This document shows positions 7,598 through 16,656 of a stretch of DNA of 38,468 nucleotides, piece by piece (positions within the stretch are counted from its first letter, which is position 1; every line of letters starts with the position of its first letter). The stretch is from Nocardiopsis trehalosi NBRC 14201. Lineage in GTDB: Bacteria > Actinomycetota > Actinomycetes > Streptosporangiales > Streptosporangiaceae. The notes below the pieces were generated by a model that saw nothing but the letters and a program-made list of their open reading frames with translations, was not told the DNA's origin and searched no databases. Made by a program: the position numbers and the translations under genes. The stretch lies in contig NZ_BCRK01000040.1 of NCBI RefSeq assembly GCF_001552555.1, positions 1 to 38,468 on the forward strand, given 5' to 3'.

Positions 7598-8356
7598 ATG
7601 GACAGCGCCGAACGCACCGACCTCATCGTCGCCCGCCTGCGCGAGACGGGGCGGGTCGGCGTCGTGGAGCTGGCCGAGCACACCGGGCACTCCGAGATGA
7701 CCATCCGCCGCGACCTCGACCAGCTCGCCGCCCACGGCGTCCTGCGCCGGGTGCGCGGCGGTGCCGTCGCCCTCGTCCCCCGGGGCCAGGAACCGCCCTA
7801 CGCCGTCCGCGAGCGGCAGGCCGCCGAGGCCAAGCGGCGCATCGGCGCCGCCGTCGGCGACCTCGTGGGCGACGGCAACGCCGTCGCGCTCGACGGCGGG
7901 ACGACCGTCCTCGAAGCCGCCCGCGCGCTCGCCGGCCGCCCCCTCACCGTCATGCCGCTCGCCCTGCGCGCGGCCCAGGTCCTCAGCGCCGCCCGCGAGA
8001 CCACCGTGCTCATGGCCGGGGGAGAGGTGCGCCACGGCGAACTCGACCTGCACGGCCCGCTGACGGAGGCCGCCCTGGGCGCCGTCCGGTTCGACGTCAC
8101 CGTGCTCGGCGTGTGCGGCCTGTCGGTCGGCGACGGGGCCACCGCGCACGACCTCGCCGAGGTCGCGGTCAAGCGCGCCGCCATGCGCTCGGCCGGGCGG
8201 ACCGTGGTCGCGGCCGACTCCACCAAGCTGGGCGTCGTCACCATGGGCCACGTCGCCCCGATCACCGCCGTCGACGTCCTCGTCACCGACACCGACGCCC
8301 CGGACGCCACCGTGGCCGCGATCCGCGCGGCGGGGGTCACCGTCCACCTCGTCTGA
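7598..8356 (+). CDS. DeoR/GlpR family transcriptional regulator
   Basis: A 252-residue DeoR-type regulator. The N-terminal winged helix-turn-helix is clear at residues 20-55 (VVELAEHTGHSEMTIRRDLD, then HGVLRRVRGGAV), followed by the DeoR C-terminal sensor domain, which binds sugar phosphates in characterised members; DGGTTVLEAA and VAADSTKLG are the conserved phosphate-site and late sensor motifs. Start taken as ATG 7598 with GGGGA five bases upstream; an in-frame GTG four codons earlier is possible. No sugar kinase, transporter or catabolic gene is adjacent, so the regulon lies elsewhere or is just the neighbouring genes. Confidence 0.9.
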   Translation: MDSAERTDLIVARLRETGRVGVVELAEHTGHSEMTIRRDLDQLAAHGVLRRVRGGAVALVPRGQEPPYAVRERQAAEAKRRIGAAVGDLVGDGNAVALDGGTTVLEAARALAGRPLTVMPLALRAAQVLSAARETTVLMAGGEVRHGELDLHGPLTEAALGAVRFDVTVLGVCGLSVGDGATAHDLAEVAVKRAAMRSAGRTVVAADSTKLGVVTMGHVAPITAVDVLVTDTDAPDATVAAIRAAGVTVHLV

Positions 8357-8660
8357 CCGCCCGCCTCCGCCGCCGGCGCGACGCGCCTTCGGAGCCGTTC
8401 CCCTCCCGCGGGTTCGGCGGCGGAGGAGCCCGACCGCGCCCGTTCCGGCGGGCCCGGCCGGGCAGGCGGCGCCGGTGCGTCCGGGCCGCCCCCGCGACCC
8501 GGGCGGCCGCGCCGCCCCCACCGGCCGCGATCGCCGCAACACACCGTCACCGGCAGGCATAATCCGCCGCGCCACGGGGCATTCGTCAAGGGACCCCTCC
8601 GACGGGACGACGGTGATCCCGCCGGGGCGCAGGTCGACCCCCGCTCATCAGGGAGGCCCC
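8357..8660. other. Intergenic region before the small membrane peptide
   Basis: No gene supported. A CATAAT hexamer at 8558-8563 could be a -10 element for the 54-residue peptide; the rest is GC-rich with no convincing hairpin. Confidence 0.3.
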
Positions 8661-8825
8661 ATGTCGGTCATGATGATGTTCGGAATCGCCGCCGTGATCA
8701 TGTGCGGTGTGCTGGTGGCGCTGTTCCTCGCCGCCCTCGCCACCGGGACGGCCCCCGCCGACGAACCGGCCGACGACGACGCCATCGACGCCGCCTTCCA
8801 CGCCCACGGCGTGCACTTCGGCTGA
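8661..8825 (+). CDS. Small single-pass membrane protein, function unknown
   Basis: A 54-residue product that I do not recognise. ATG at 8661 has a strong AGGGAGG four bases upstream. Residues 1-30 form one hydrophobic transmembrane helix starting with a Met-rich run; the tail is acidic (ADEPADDD, 33-40) and ends with a His-containing AFHAHGVHFG. It lies between two DeoR-type regulator genes on the same strand, 63 bp ahead of the second. The strong ribosome site and membrane helix argue for a real gene; no function is assigned. Confidence 0.7.
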   Translation: MSVMMMFGIAAVIMCGVLVALFLAALATGTAPADEPADDDAIDAAFHAHGVHFG

Positions 8826-8888
8826 CCGCCGTCGTCCCCGACCGCTCTATCATCGGAGCGCACGGCCCGCGTCCGATATGGAGCCCGC

Positions 8889-9695
8889 ATGACAGACGAC
8901 ACCAGACCCGCGTTCGCGGCCGAACGCCGCGAGCGCATCCTGGAACTGGTGCGTGCCAACGGCGCCATGGCGCTGCGCGACATCGCCACGCGGGTCCGGG
9001 CGTCCGAGGTCACCGTGCGCCGTGACGTCCGCGCCCTGGAGGCCGAGGGCCTCCTCGACCGCCGGCGCGGCGGGGCCGCGCTGCCCGGGCGCCTCGGCCA
9101 CGAGCAGAGCTACGCGCAGAAGACCGGCCAGGCCGGGCCCGAGAAGCTCGCCATCGCCGCGGCCGCCGCCCGGCTCGTCGCCGACGGCGACGCCATCGTG
9201 CTCGGCCCCGGCAGCACCACCGAGGCGCTCGCCCGCGAGCTCAGCGGGCGGCAGAACCTCACCGTCGTCACCAACTCCCTGCCGGTGGCCGAGGTGCTCG
9301 CCGGCGCCCCGGGGGTCGAGGTCGTCGTCACCGGCGGCACCCTCCGCGGCTCCATCCGGGCGCTCATCGGCACCGCGGCCGAGCAGGCGCTGGCGGGGCT
9401 GCGCGTGCGCCAGGCGTTCGTCTCGGGCAACGGCGTCACCGCCGAGCGCGGGCTGAGCACCCCCAACCCGGCGGTGGCCAGCGTCGACCGGGCCCTGGTG
9501 GCGTGCGCCGAGGAGGTCATCGTGCTCGCCGACCACACCAAGGTCGGCGCCGACACCATGGTGCAGACCGTGCCGCCGGAGCACATCGCGCACCTGATCA
9601 CGGACAACCACGCCGACCCCGAGGTCCTGATGACCCTGGAGGACATGGGCACGCTGGTGCACGTGGCCGTCCTGGAGGTCGACCGCGGCGAGTGA
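8889..9695 (+). CDS. DeoR/GlpR family transcriptional regulator
   Basis: A 268-residue DeoR-type regulator, clearly paralogous in architecture to the one at 7598. Winged helix-turn-helix at about residues 15-60 (MALRDIATRVRASEVTVRRD, LLDRRRGGAALPG), then the sensor domain with GPGSTTEALA, VVTNSLPVAEVL and VLADHTKVG. The middle of the sensor (VSGNGVTAERGLSTPNPAVA) follows the usual family pattern. ATG at 8889; a TATCAT hexamer at 8848-8853 could be its -10. No carbohydrate gene is adjacent except the downstream mannosyltransferase, 114 bp away with its own Shine-Dalgarno. Confidence 0.9.
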   Translation: MTDDTRPAFAAERRERILELVRANGAMALRDIATRVRASEVTVRRDVRALEAEGLLDRRRGGAALPGRLGHEQSYAQKTGQAGPEKLAIAAAAARLVADGDAIVLGPGSTTEALARELSGRQNLTVVTNSLPVAEVLAGAPGVEVVVTGGTLRGSIRALIGTAAEQALAGLRVRQAFVSGNGVTAERGLSTPNPAVASVDRALVACAEEVIVLADHTKVGADTMVQTVPPEHIAHLITDNHADPEVLMTLEDMGTLVHVAVLEVDRGE

Positions 9696-9809
9696 CCGCG
9701 CGGGCGGCCGCACCCGGGCGGCGGTGACTGGCTGCGGTCGCGGCGCGGGCAGTACCCTACGTGGATCGTCCGGAATGTTAGTGATCGCCCCAGTGGAGGC
9801 CGCCGTCCC

Positions 9810-10586
9810 ATGCCGACCCCGGTGACCCTGCCCGACCCCTGGTCGCGGTCCAAGGTGAGCGTCGTCGTCCCCACCTACAACGAGGCCGACAACCTCCCCG
9901 TCCTGGTCGAGCGGGTGCTCGCCCTCGACCTCCCCGAACTCCGGCTGGTCGTCGTGGACGACAACTCCCCGGACGGCACCGGCGACATCGCCGACAAGCT
10001 CGCCGCCGACAGCGGCACCGACGGCCGCGTCACCGTCGTGCACCGCACGGCGAAGGACGGGCTGGGCCGCGCCTACGTCGCGGGGATGACCCGCGCCCTG
10101 GACGACGGCGCCGACTTCGTCGCCCAGATGGACGCCGACCTCAGCCACCCGCCCGGCTACCTGCCGCACCTGCTCGGCACCATGCTCTCCACCGGCGCCG
10201 GGGTGGTCATCGGCAGCCGCTACGTGCCCGGGGGCAGCCTGTCGGAGCAGTGGGGGGTGCGCCGCCGGCTGCTCAGCGGGTGGGCCAACGCCTACGTGAA
10301 GACGATCCTCGCCATGCCCATCCGCGACGTGACGGCCGGGTTCAAGCTGTGGCGGCGCGAGGCGCTGCTCGCGATCGACCTCGCCGACATCCGCAGCAGC
10401 GGGTACAGCTTCCAGGTCGAGATGCACTTCCGCGCCTACCGGCGCGGCCAGAAGATGGTGGAGATCCCCATCCACTTCGAGGACCGGCAGGAGGGCGCCA
10501 GCAAGATGGACCTCGCCGTCCAGGTGGAGTCGGCCCTGCGCCCGTTCCGGCTCCGCCGCGACGAGCGCGCCGCCCGCCGCCCCTGA
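9810..10586 (+). CDS. Polyprenol monophosphomannose synthase (GT2 glycosyltransferase)
   Basis: Transfers mannose from GDP-mannose to polyprenyl phosphate on the inner membrane face, giving the lipid donor for cell-envelope mannosylation and for protein O-mannosylation. In 258 residues: GT-A start [15 protein letters not shown] (17-30), [10 protein letters not shown] (49-57), the metal/nucleotide motif [10 protein letters not shown] (107-115) and [10 protein letters not shown], all typical of the DPM1/Ppm1 catalytic domain. There is no C-terminal multi-span membrane domain, so it is the soluble or peripheral form; in many actinomycetes the acyltransferase partner (Lnt) is separate or fused, and none is seen here. 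ATG 9810 with TGGAGG about ten bases upstream. Confidence 0.92.
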   Translation: MPTPVTLPDPWSRSKVSVVVPTYNEADNLPVLVERVLALDLPELRLVVVDDNSPDGTGDIADKLAADSGTDGRVTVVHRTAKDGLGRAYVAGMTRALDDGADFVAQMDADLSHPPGYLPHLLGTMLSTGAGVVIGSRYVPGGSLSEQWGVRRRLLSGWANAYVKTILAMPIRDVTAGFKLWRREALLAIDLADIRSSGYSFQVEMHFRAYRRGQKMVEIPIHFEDRQEGASKMDLAVQVESALRPFRLRRDERAARRP

Positions 10587-10623
10587 CCCCGCGCGGGCAC
10601 CGGCCCCGCAGGGGCGGGGACGG

Positions 10624-11361
10624 TCAGGCGGTGACCGGGCGGTCGCGCAGGACGGTGTCGGCGATGCGCTCGGCCAGGCGCTCGGTCTGGGCGCGGATGT
10701 CGGGGATGGTGGCGGCCGCGTGGCCGCGCCGCACCGGGCCGACCGCGAACAGCCGCCGCGACACCCCGCCCTCCGGCGTGAGCAGCGCCCCCCGCCGGCA
10801 GGTGGCGAGGCCGGCCGCCGCCCCCGGATCGGCGATGCCCGGGATCTCCGGCGGCGGCGCCGTGCGCGGGTCGCCGGTGGCCACGATCAGCGCCGCGGCC
10901 TCGACCACCGCGCCGTCGGCGAGGTGGACCGCGACCGACGCCCCGTCCCGCTGCTCGGCGCGCACGACGCGCCCCGTGCGGGCCTCCAGCCCCGCGTGCG
11001 GGGCCGCCCACCCGACCGTGGCGGCGAGGGTCTGCGCGAGGTAGTCGCCGTAGACCCGGCGCGGCAGCAGGGTCTCGGGCCCGCACGCCAGCCCCCCGGT
11101 GCGCGCCCAGTCCATGAGGTGGCACGGCTGGTCGGGCAGCACCGACATGCCCTTGACCGGGGCGTCCAGCGGCCGGTGGTCGCCCGGCGCGTAACCGGTG
11201 CCCCGGGCGTGCCGGCCGTGCGCGTCGACCAGCACGAGGCGGTAGCGCAGCCGCAGCCAGGTGGTGGCGCGCAGCAGGGCGACCGCGGCGACCGCCGCGC
11301 TCGGCCCGCCGCCCGCGAAGACGATCGCCGGCGTCTCCCCGGCCCCCGCCCCGTGTCCCAT
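10624..11361 (-). CDS. Short FAD/NAD(P)-binding protein (NAD_binding_9-like), probably internally shortened
   Basis: The 245-residue product begins with a dinucleotide-binding Rossmann motif (IVFAGGGPSAAVAAVALL, 13-30) and continues with the GTGYAPGDHRPLDAPVKGMS, VYGDYLAQTL and ALIVATGDP blocks seen in large FAD/NAD(P)-binding proteins of the COG4529 type. It then jumps directly to a family-like C-terminal block (RLFAVGPVRRGHA...IPDIRAQTERLAERIA). Known members are commonly around 450-600 residues, so a large middle part seems absent; the frame is intact, which argues for a compact variant rather than a fresh pseudogene. ATG at 11361 lies six bases after a TACAGT hexamer on the minus strand, so translation may be leaderless. 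Substrate unknown. Confidence 0.75.
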   Translation of the reverse strand: MGHGAGAGETPAIVFAGGGPSAAVAAVALLRATTWLRLRYRLVLVDAHGRHARGTGYAPGDHRPLDAPVKGMSVLPDQPCHLMDWARTGGLACGPETLLPRRVYGDYLAQTLAATVGWAAPHAGLEARTGRVVRAEQRDGASVAVHLADGAVVEAAALIVATGDPRTAPPPEIPGIADPGAAAGLATCRRGALLTPEGGVSRRLFAVGPVRRGHAAATIPDIRAQTERLAERIADTVLRDRPVTA

Positions 11362-11429
11362 GGGTCAACTGTAGAACGGTTCGCACGTCCGCGGCGGCCG
11401 ATCGGCCCCCGGGCGGGCCGCCCGGACGG

Positions 11430-12932
11430 TCAGGTGCCCGCCGCCGGGGGGCGGGCGGCGGTGGAGTTGGGGCAGGAGTGCAGGGGCGGGGCGTCGACGC
11501 CGCAGAACATGCCCTCGGGCGCCGGGGGCGGGGGCGTGCGGCGGGGCCGGAGCAGCACCAGGGCCGCCAGGCCCGCCGCGCAGGTCAGGCCGGCCAGGAC
11601 GAGCATGGCCGGGCCGAACCCGCCCGCGATCCCCGCCGGCCCGCTGACCCCGGCGACCACCGGAACCGCCGCCACACCGATGAGCTGGGCGGTGCGGGCC
11701 AGCGTGTTGTTCACCCCCGACGCGATCCCGGCGTGGCGCTCCGCCGCCGACGCGAGCACCGTGGCCGTGAGCGGGGCGACCGCGGTCGACAGCCCCAGCC
11801 CGACCAGCAGCACCCCCGGCAGGACGCCCGTCAGGTAGGTGTCGCCGGGCCCGACCCGGGCGAGCAGCAGCAGCCCGCCCGCGACCAGCAGCGGCCCCAC
11901 GGTCAGCTGGGGGCGCGGCCCCAGCCGCTCGCCCAGCCGGCCCGCCTGCCCGGACAGCGCCAGCATCAGCACGGTGATGGGCAGCGAGGCCGCGCCCGCC
12001 GCCACCGCCGAGTAGTCCAGGACCTCCTGAAGGTAGATGACCAGCAGGAACAGCAGCGGGCCCAGCGCCCCGTACAGCAGCACGGTCACCACGTTGGTCA
12101 CGGTGAAGCGGACCGAGCGGAACACGTCGAGCGGCAGCATCGGCCGCCGCCCCTTCCACTCCACCGCGACGAACGCCGCCAGCGCCGCCGCGCCCACCAC
12201 CGCGCTCGCCGCCACCCGCCACCCGGGCACCCCGGCGGCGCCCGACTCGATCAGCGCGAACGTCACCCCGGCCAGGCCGACCATGCCCAGGAGCGCGCCC
12301 GCGTAGTCCATCCGGTCGGGCGCGGCCGGGTCGCGCGACTCCGGCAGGTGGCGCCGCGCGATCAGCAGCACCGCCACCGCGAACGGCACGTTGATGAGGA
12401 AGATCAGCCGCCACGACCCGGAGTCGACCAGCCACCCGCCGACGAACGGCCCGATCGCCGACGCCACCCCGGTCAGCCCCGACCACGCGCCGATGGCGCG
12501 CGCCCGGTCGCCGCGCCGGAACCCCGCCTGCAGGATCGCCAGGCTGCCCGGGGTGAGCAGCGCGCCGCCGATGCCCTGCAGGACCCGCCCCGCCACCAGC
12601 CAGTGCACGGTCGGGGCGACGGTGCACAGCACCGACGCCAGGGCGAACCACGCCACGCCGATGCGGAACACCCGCACCCGCCCGAACCGGTCGCCCAGCG
12701 CCCCGCTGAGCAGGATGAGCGCCGACAGGGTCACCATGTAGCCGTTGGCGATCCACTGCAGCCCGGCCAGCCCGGTGCCCAGCTCCGCGCCGATCTCCGG
12801 CAGCGCCACGTTGACCACCGTGGAGTCGAGGAACGCCATGCCCGACGCCAGGACGGTCGCCGCCAGCGCCCACCGGGCCGCCGGGGTGCCCCACGCGATC
12901 TCGCCCGCGACGGGGCCCGCCGCCTTGCCCAT
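11430..12932 (-). CDS. MFS drug exporter, DHA2 (EmrB/QacA) family
   Basis: Proton-driven efflux protein in the cytoplasmic membrane. The 500-residue product has the 14-span length of DHA2 exporters, the first-helix motif LDSTVVNVALPEIG, the loop motif GALGDRFGRVRVFRIG, and repeated hydrophobic spans to about residue 465, followed by a short cytoplasmic tail containing two cysteines (MFCGVDAPPLHSCPN). ATG at 12932 has a strong GGGAGGT six bases upstream. Separated from the upstream FtsX-type permease by a hairpin terminator, so it is its own unit. Substrate cannot be predicted. Confidence 0.93.
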   Translation of the reverse strand: MGKAAGPVAGEIAWGTPAARWALAATVLASGMAFLDSTVVNVALPEIGAELGTGLAGLQWIANGYMVTLSALILLSGALGDRFGRVRVFRIGVAWFALASVLCTVAPTVHWLVAGRVLQGIGGALLTPGSLAILQAGFRRGDRARAIGAWSGLTGVASAIGPFVGGWLVDSGSWRLIFLINVPFAVAVLLIARRHLPESRDPAAPDRMDYAGALLGMVGLAGVTFALIESGAAGVPGWRVAASAVVGAAALAAFVAVEWKGRRPMLPLDVFRSVRFTVTNVVTVLLYGALGPLLFLLVIYLQEVLDYSAVAAGAASLPITVLMLALSGQAGRLGERLGPRPQLTVGPLLVAGGLLLLARVGPGDTYLTGVLPGVLLVGLGLSTAVAPLTATVLASAAERHAGIASGVNNTLARTAQLIGVAAVPVVAGVSGPAGIAGGFGPAMLVLAGLTCAAGLAALVLLRPRRTPPPPAPEGMFCGVDAPPLHSCPNSTAARPPAAGT

Positions 12933-12958
12933 GCGCCCACCTCCCGGGGATACGTTAC

Positions 12959-12991
12959 GGCGCGGGCGGCACCCCGGGTGCCGCCCGCGCC
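12959..12991 (-). terminator. Hairpin terminator after the FtsX-type ABC operon
   Basis: Perfect 14-bp stem (12959-12972 / 12978-12991, left arm GGCGCGGGCGGCAC) with a 5-nt loop, 21 nt downstream of the permease stop (13012) and upstream of the MFS start. Confidence 0.7.
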
Positions 12992-13011
12992 GCGCGCGGT
13001 GTGTCGCCGGG

Positions 13012-15519
13012 CTACTCGCTCGCGAGCGTCCCGCTGATGGAGGTGCGCGCCGCCCGCCGCGCGGGCAGGGCCGACGCCAGCAGCCCGGCCAGGACGGCGG
13101 CCGCGATGAACGCGGCGATCCGCGCGGCCGGGAGGGTGAAGATGGCCGACGGCAGCGCCGCCTCGGTGGCCGCCCAGCCGAACACCACCCCGAGGCCGAT
13201 GCCGACCAGGGCGCCGGTCAGGCAGAGCAGGACCGCCTCCAGGGCGAGCATCCGGCGGAGCTGGCCGCCGGTCAGCCCGAGGGCGCGCAGCAGCGCCGAC
13301 TCCCGGGTGCGCTCCAGCACCGACAGCGCCATGGTGTTGGCGATGCCGAACACCGCGATGAGGATGGCCAGCCCCAGCATCGCCGCGATGGTCAGGAAGG
13401 CGGTGTCGAGGATCTGGTCGAACTGGTCGCGCATCTCCGCCATCGACTGCACCTGGACGGTCGGGTGCCCGGCGACCGCGTCGTAGACGGCGTCGCGCAG
13501 CTGCGCCGGGGACGCGTCGTCCGCGCCGCGGACGTAGACGGCGGACGACTCGCGCACGTCGGGGTAGGCGTCGGCGAAGTCCGCCGGGTCCATGGTGACC
13601 CCCATGAGCTGCTGCATGTCCACCACGACGGCCGCGATCTCGTAGCCGCGCGCGCCTTCGGCGGTCTCCAGCTCCAGGGTGTCGCCGACCCCCCGGCCCT
13701 GGGCGTACCCCTCGGTGACGGCGATGCGGCCCGGCCCGATGTCGGCGAGGTCGCCCGCCGCGACGTCGGAGGTGATGTCGACCCCGACCTCGGCGCCGGG
13801 GTAGGCCACGACCGGCACCGGCCCGTCGGCGCCGGCCACGCGGGCGGTGTCCCGCCGCTCGGCCATGACGGTGGCGATCGCGGGGTCCTCCCGCAGCGCC
13901 GCGGCGACCTCCTCGGGCACGCCGCGCTCGTCCTCGCCGAACTGCGCCATCAGGCCGTAGTCGACGGGGAACTGGCGCTCCAGCATGTCGGTCATGGTGG
14001 CCTCGGTGGTCGCGCTGACCACCGAGTACCCGGAGATGAGGGTCGCGCCGACGGTCAGCGCGATCATGGCGGTGGCCGCCCGCTTGGGGCTGCGCCGCGC
14101 GTTGTCGGTGGCGAGCATGCCCGCCACGCCCGTCCGGCGCAGGACGGTGCCCAGGACGGCCACGGCGCCGCGCACCAGGAGCGGGCCGATCACGACCACG
14201 CCGAGGAAGGCGAGCATGGCCGCCACCGAGACGACCGCCAGGGCCATCTCGCCGACGGAGCCCCGGACGGCGAAGGCGGTGATCGCGGCGGACGCCGCCA
14301 GCAGCACCGCGCCCGCGGCGGCGCGGATCCAGCCCGTCCCCTTCTCCATCCCGGCGGCGACGGCGCTGGTGCGCAGCGCGGCCAGCGGGGGGACCCGGGT
14401 GGCGCGCCGGGCCGGCAGCAGGGCGGCCAGGACGGCCATGCCGGTCCCAACCGCGAGCCCGACGGCCACGGCCGTGGGCGTGACGACCAGGGACAGGTCG
14501 GCGGACCCGGAGCCCAGCGCCTCCCCGCCGAACTCGGCGGCGGCGTAGCCCGCCCCGATGCCGGCCAGGACGCCGGCGGCCGACGCCATCAGGCCGATGA
14601 CGGCCGCCTCCAGCAGCACCCCCCGGAAGACCTGGCCGCGCAGGGCGCCCACGCACCGCAGCAGCGCCATCTCGCGCTGCCGCTGCGCGACCAGGATCGC
14701 GAACGTGTTGTAGATGACGATGGCCGCGACGAACACCGAGATCAGCGCGAACAGCAGCAGCGCCGTCGCCAGCACGTCGGCCTGGGCGCCGGCCTGCTCG
14801 GCGCGCTCGGCGCCGAACTCGGCTCCGGTCATCGCCCGGCCGCCGTCGACGGCCGCGCCGACCGCCTCGGCCACGCGTTCGGCGGGCACGCCCTCGGCGC
14901 CCACGACGCCGATCTCGGAGTAGCGGTCGGAGCCGGTGACCTCGGCCGCCGTCTCCGGGGTGTAGACCACGGCGCCGCGGAAGGCGATCTCCTGGTCCAC
15001 GCCGAAGTCGACCAGGCCGCTGACGGTGAACTCGCGTTCGGCGCCCTCGCTGTCGAGCACGGTCACGGTGTCGCCGACGCCGAACCCGGCGGTCTCGGCG
15101 ACCGTGGTGGCCAGCGCGACCTCGTCGGCGGCCTCGGGGAGGGCGCCCTCGGCGGCGGTGAACCGGGTGACCTCGTCGGCGGACAGCCCGGCCGTGGGCA
15201 CCTGGCCGACGGCGCGGCCCTCGGCGTCCAGCAGCGGGGAGTCGCCCCGGATGACGCCCCCGGCGGCGGCGACCTCCGGCAGGTCGCGGACGCGGTCGAG
15301 CGTGTCCGGTGCCAGGCCCTCCTCGGCGCCGTCCTCGGGCAGGACGACCGCGTCGAGCCGGTCGGCGGAGCCCATGACCTGGGCGGAGAACCCGGCCCGC
15401 AGGGTGTCGGTGAACACCAGGGTGCCGGAGACGAACATGACGCCCAGCGCGATGGCGAGCGCGGTGGTGACCAGCCGGCCCTTGTGCAGGCGCAGCCCGG
15501 CCAGGGTGGTTCGCAGCAT
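13012..15519 (-). CDS. ABC transporter permease, FtsX/MacB type
   Basis: Membrane subunit of a type VII (mechanotransmission) ABC transporter. The 835-residue product has a first helix after MLRTTLAGLRLHKGRLVTTALAIALGVMFV, an extracellular MacB-like domain (~40-240), an FtsX three-helix bundle (~245-380), two further helices, a second extracellular domain (~480-690) and a second FtsX bundle at the C-terminus, the duplicated layout common in actinomycetes. The stop of the upstream ATPase is 3 nt from its ATG, so the two form an operon. The divergent two-component system is likely its regulator or partner, as in Bce-type and SCO-like antibiotic-sensing modules (inference). Probable role: peptide or envelope-antibiotic export or resistance. 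Confidence 0.93.
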   Translation of the reverse strand: MLRTTLAGLRLHKGRLVTTALAIALGVMFVSGTLVFTDTLRAGFSAQVMGSADRLDAVVLPEDGAEEGLAPDTLDRVRDLPEVAAAGGVIRGDSPLLDAEGRAVGQVPTAGLSADEVTRFTAAEGALPEAADEVALATTVAETAGFGVGDTVTVLDSEGAEREFTVSGLVDFGVDQEIAFRGAVVYTPETAAEVTGSDRYSEIGVVGAEGVPAERVAEAVGAAVDGGRAMTGAEFGAERAEQAGAQADVLATALLLFALISVFVAAIVIYNTFAILVAQRQREMALLRCVGALRGQVFRGVLLEAAVIGLMASAAGVLAGIGAGYAAAEFGGEALGSGSADLSLVVTPTAVAVGLAVGTGMAVLAALLPARRATRVPPLAALRTSAVAAGMEKGTGWIRAAAGAVLLAASAAITAFAVRGSVGEMALAVVSVAAMLAFLGVVVIGPLLVRGAVAVLGTVLRRTGVAGMLATDNARRSPKRAATAMIALTVGATLISGYSVVSATTEATMTDMLERQFPVDYGLMAQFGEDERGVPEEVAAALREDPAIATVMAERRDTARVAGADGPVPVVAYPGAEVGVDITSDVAAGDLADIGPGRIAVTEGYAQGRGVGDTLELETAEGARGYEIAAVVVDMQQLMGVTMDPADFADAYPDVRESSAVYVRGADDASPAQLRDAVYDAVAGHPTVQVQSMAEMRDQFDQILDTAFLTIAAMLGLAILIAVFGIANTMALSVLERTRESALLRALGLTGGQLRRMLALEAVLLCLTGALVGIGLGVVFGWAATEAALPSAIFTLPAARIAAFIAAAVLAGLLASALPARRAARTSISGTLASE

Positions 15520-15522
15520 CGG

Positions 15523-16290
15523 TCAGGACTCCAGCTTCACCAGGCGGTCGAGGACGGACTCGGCGGTGGGGTCGGCGATGTCGTCGACCAGCCGCCCGTC
15601 GCGCAGGAACACGACGCGGTCGGCGTAGGAGGCCGCCACCGGGTCGTGGGTGACCATGACGACGGTCTGCCGCAGGTCGCGCGCCGAGTCGCGGAGGAAC
15701 GCCAGCACCTCGGCGCCCGACCGGGAGTCGAGGTTGCCGGTGGGCTCGTCGGCGTAGACGACCTCCGGCGCGTGCAGCAGGGCGCGCGCGACGGCGACCC
15801 GCTGCTGCTGGCCGCCCGACAGCTTCGACGGCAGGTGGGACAGCCGGGGGCGCAGCCCCACCACGTCCACGATGCGGTCGAACCGCTCCCGGTCGACGCG
15901 GCGACGGGCGATCTGCGCGGGCAGCAGGATGTTCTGCTCGGCGGTGAGCATCGGCAGCAGGTTGAACGACTGGAACACGAACCCGATGCGGTCGCGGCGC
16001 AGCAGCGTGAGCTGGCGGTCGCGCAGCCGGGTGATGTCGGTGCGGCCCAGGTGGACGCTGCCCGACGTCGCGGTGTCCAGCCCGGCCAGGCAGTGCATCA
16101 GGGTGGACTTGCCGGAGCCGGAGGGGCCCATGATGGCGGTGAACGCGCCGCGGGCGAACGCGACGCTCACCCCGTCGAGGGCGCGCACCTCCGACCCGCC
16201 GGAGCCGTAGACCTTGGTCAGGTCCTCGGCGGTCACGGCGGGCGGTGCCTGGGTGGTGTGCGGCGCGGGCGACGCGGCGGTCTGGCTCAC
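15523..16290 (-). CDS. ABC transporter ATP-binding protein (LolD/MacB-type)
   Basis: ATPase partner of the FtsX-type permease encoded 3 nt downstream. In 255 residues: Walker A GPSGSGKST (55-63, K61), Q-loop region FVFQSFNLLPMLT, signature LSGGQQQR (157-164), Walker B VVYADEPTGNLD and H-loop VMVTHD. The ADEPTGNLD form is diagnostic of the LolD/MacB/FtsE group. GTG start at 16290 with AGGAGA seven bases upstream. The first 20 residues are a Pro/Ala-rich extension. Confidence 0.95.
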   Translation of the reverse strand: MSQTAASPAPHTTQAPPAVTAEDLTKVYGSGGSEVRALDGVSVAFARGAFTAIMGPSGSGKSTLMHCLAGLDTATSGSVHLGRTDITRLRDRQLTLLRRDRIGFVFQSFNLLPMLTAEQNILLPAQIARRRVDRERFDRIVDVVGLRPRLSHLPSKLSGGQQQRVAVARALLHAPEVVYADEPTGNLDSRSGAEVLAFLRDSARDLRQTVVMVTHDPVAASYADRVVFLRDGRLVDDIADPTAESVLDRLVKLES

Positions 16291-16656
16291 GCGGGGATCT
16301 CCTGACGTGCTCGGAAGGGGGTGCGGACGGGGATGGTGGCGCGGCCCGTCCCGTGCGGGGCGGTCCGACGGGTCACCACGCTAGGTCCGCGCAGGTCGGC
16401 GCCGCATCGACCGCGCAGCCGATTCCCGTCCCGGCCGAAAGGCGGGGGCGGGGCCCCGGACCGGCCGATCGGACCGGATCCACCCCCGACTTTCGTCGGT
16501 ACCCGGCAGGCCCGGGGCGGCCGCCGACCCCCCGGTGGCGGCGGCGGGCACCCCCGCCACCGGCAGGGACACGCGCGCACCGACGATCGTCGCGGCCGCC
16601 GCCCGCACCGCCGCGGCCTGCGCCGACGCCGCCCCGGGGCGCTTAGACTCCGGCCC
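16291..16656. other. Divergent intergenic region between ABC operon and sensor kinase
   Basis: No gene supported. It must hold the promoters of both units. On the plus strand TAGACT (16644-16649) lies seven bases before the kinase ATG, the spacing of a leaderless actinobacterial promoter. On the minus strand TAGCGT near 16379-16384 is a weaker candidate for the ABC operon. Confidence 0.45.

Noticed and set aside
12745-16305. A 1186-codon plus-strand open frame opposite the FtsX-type ABC operon
   Set aside because: It is antisense to two well-recognised genes. Its composition (Gln/His/Arg/Gly-rich without motifs) is what reversed high-GC coding sequence gives.
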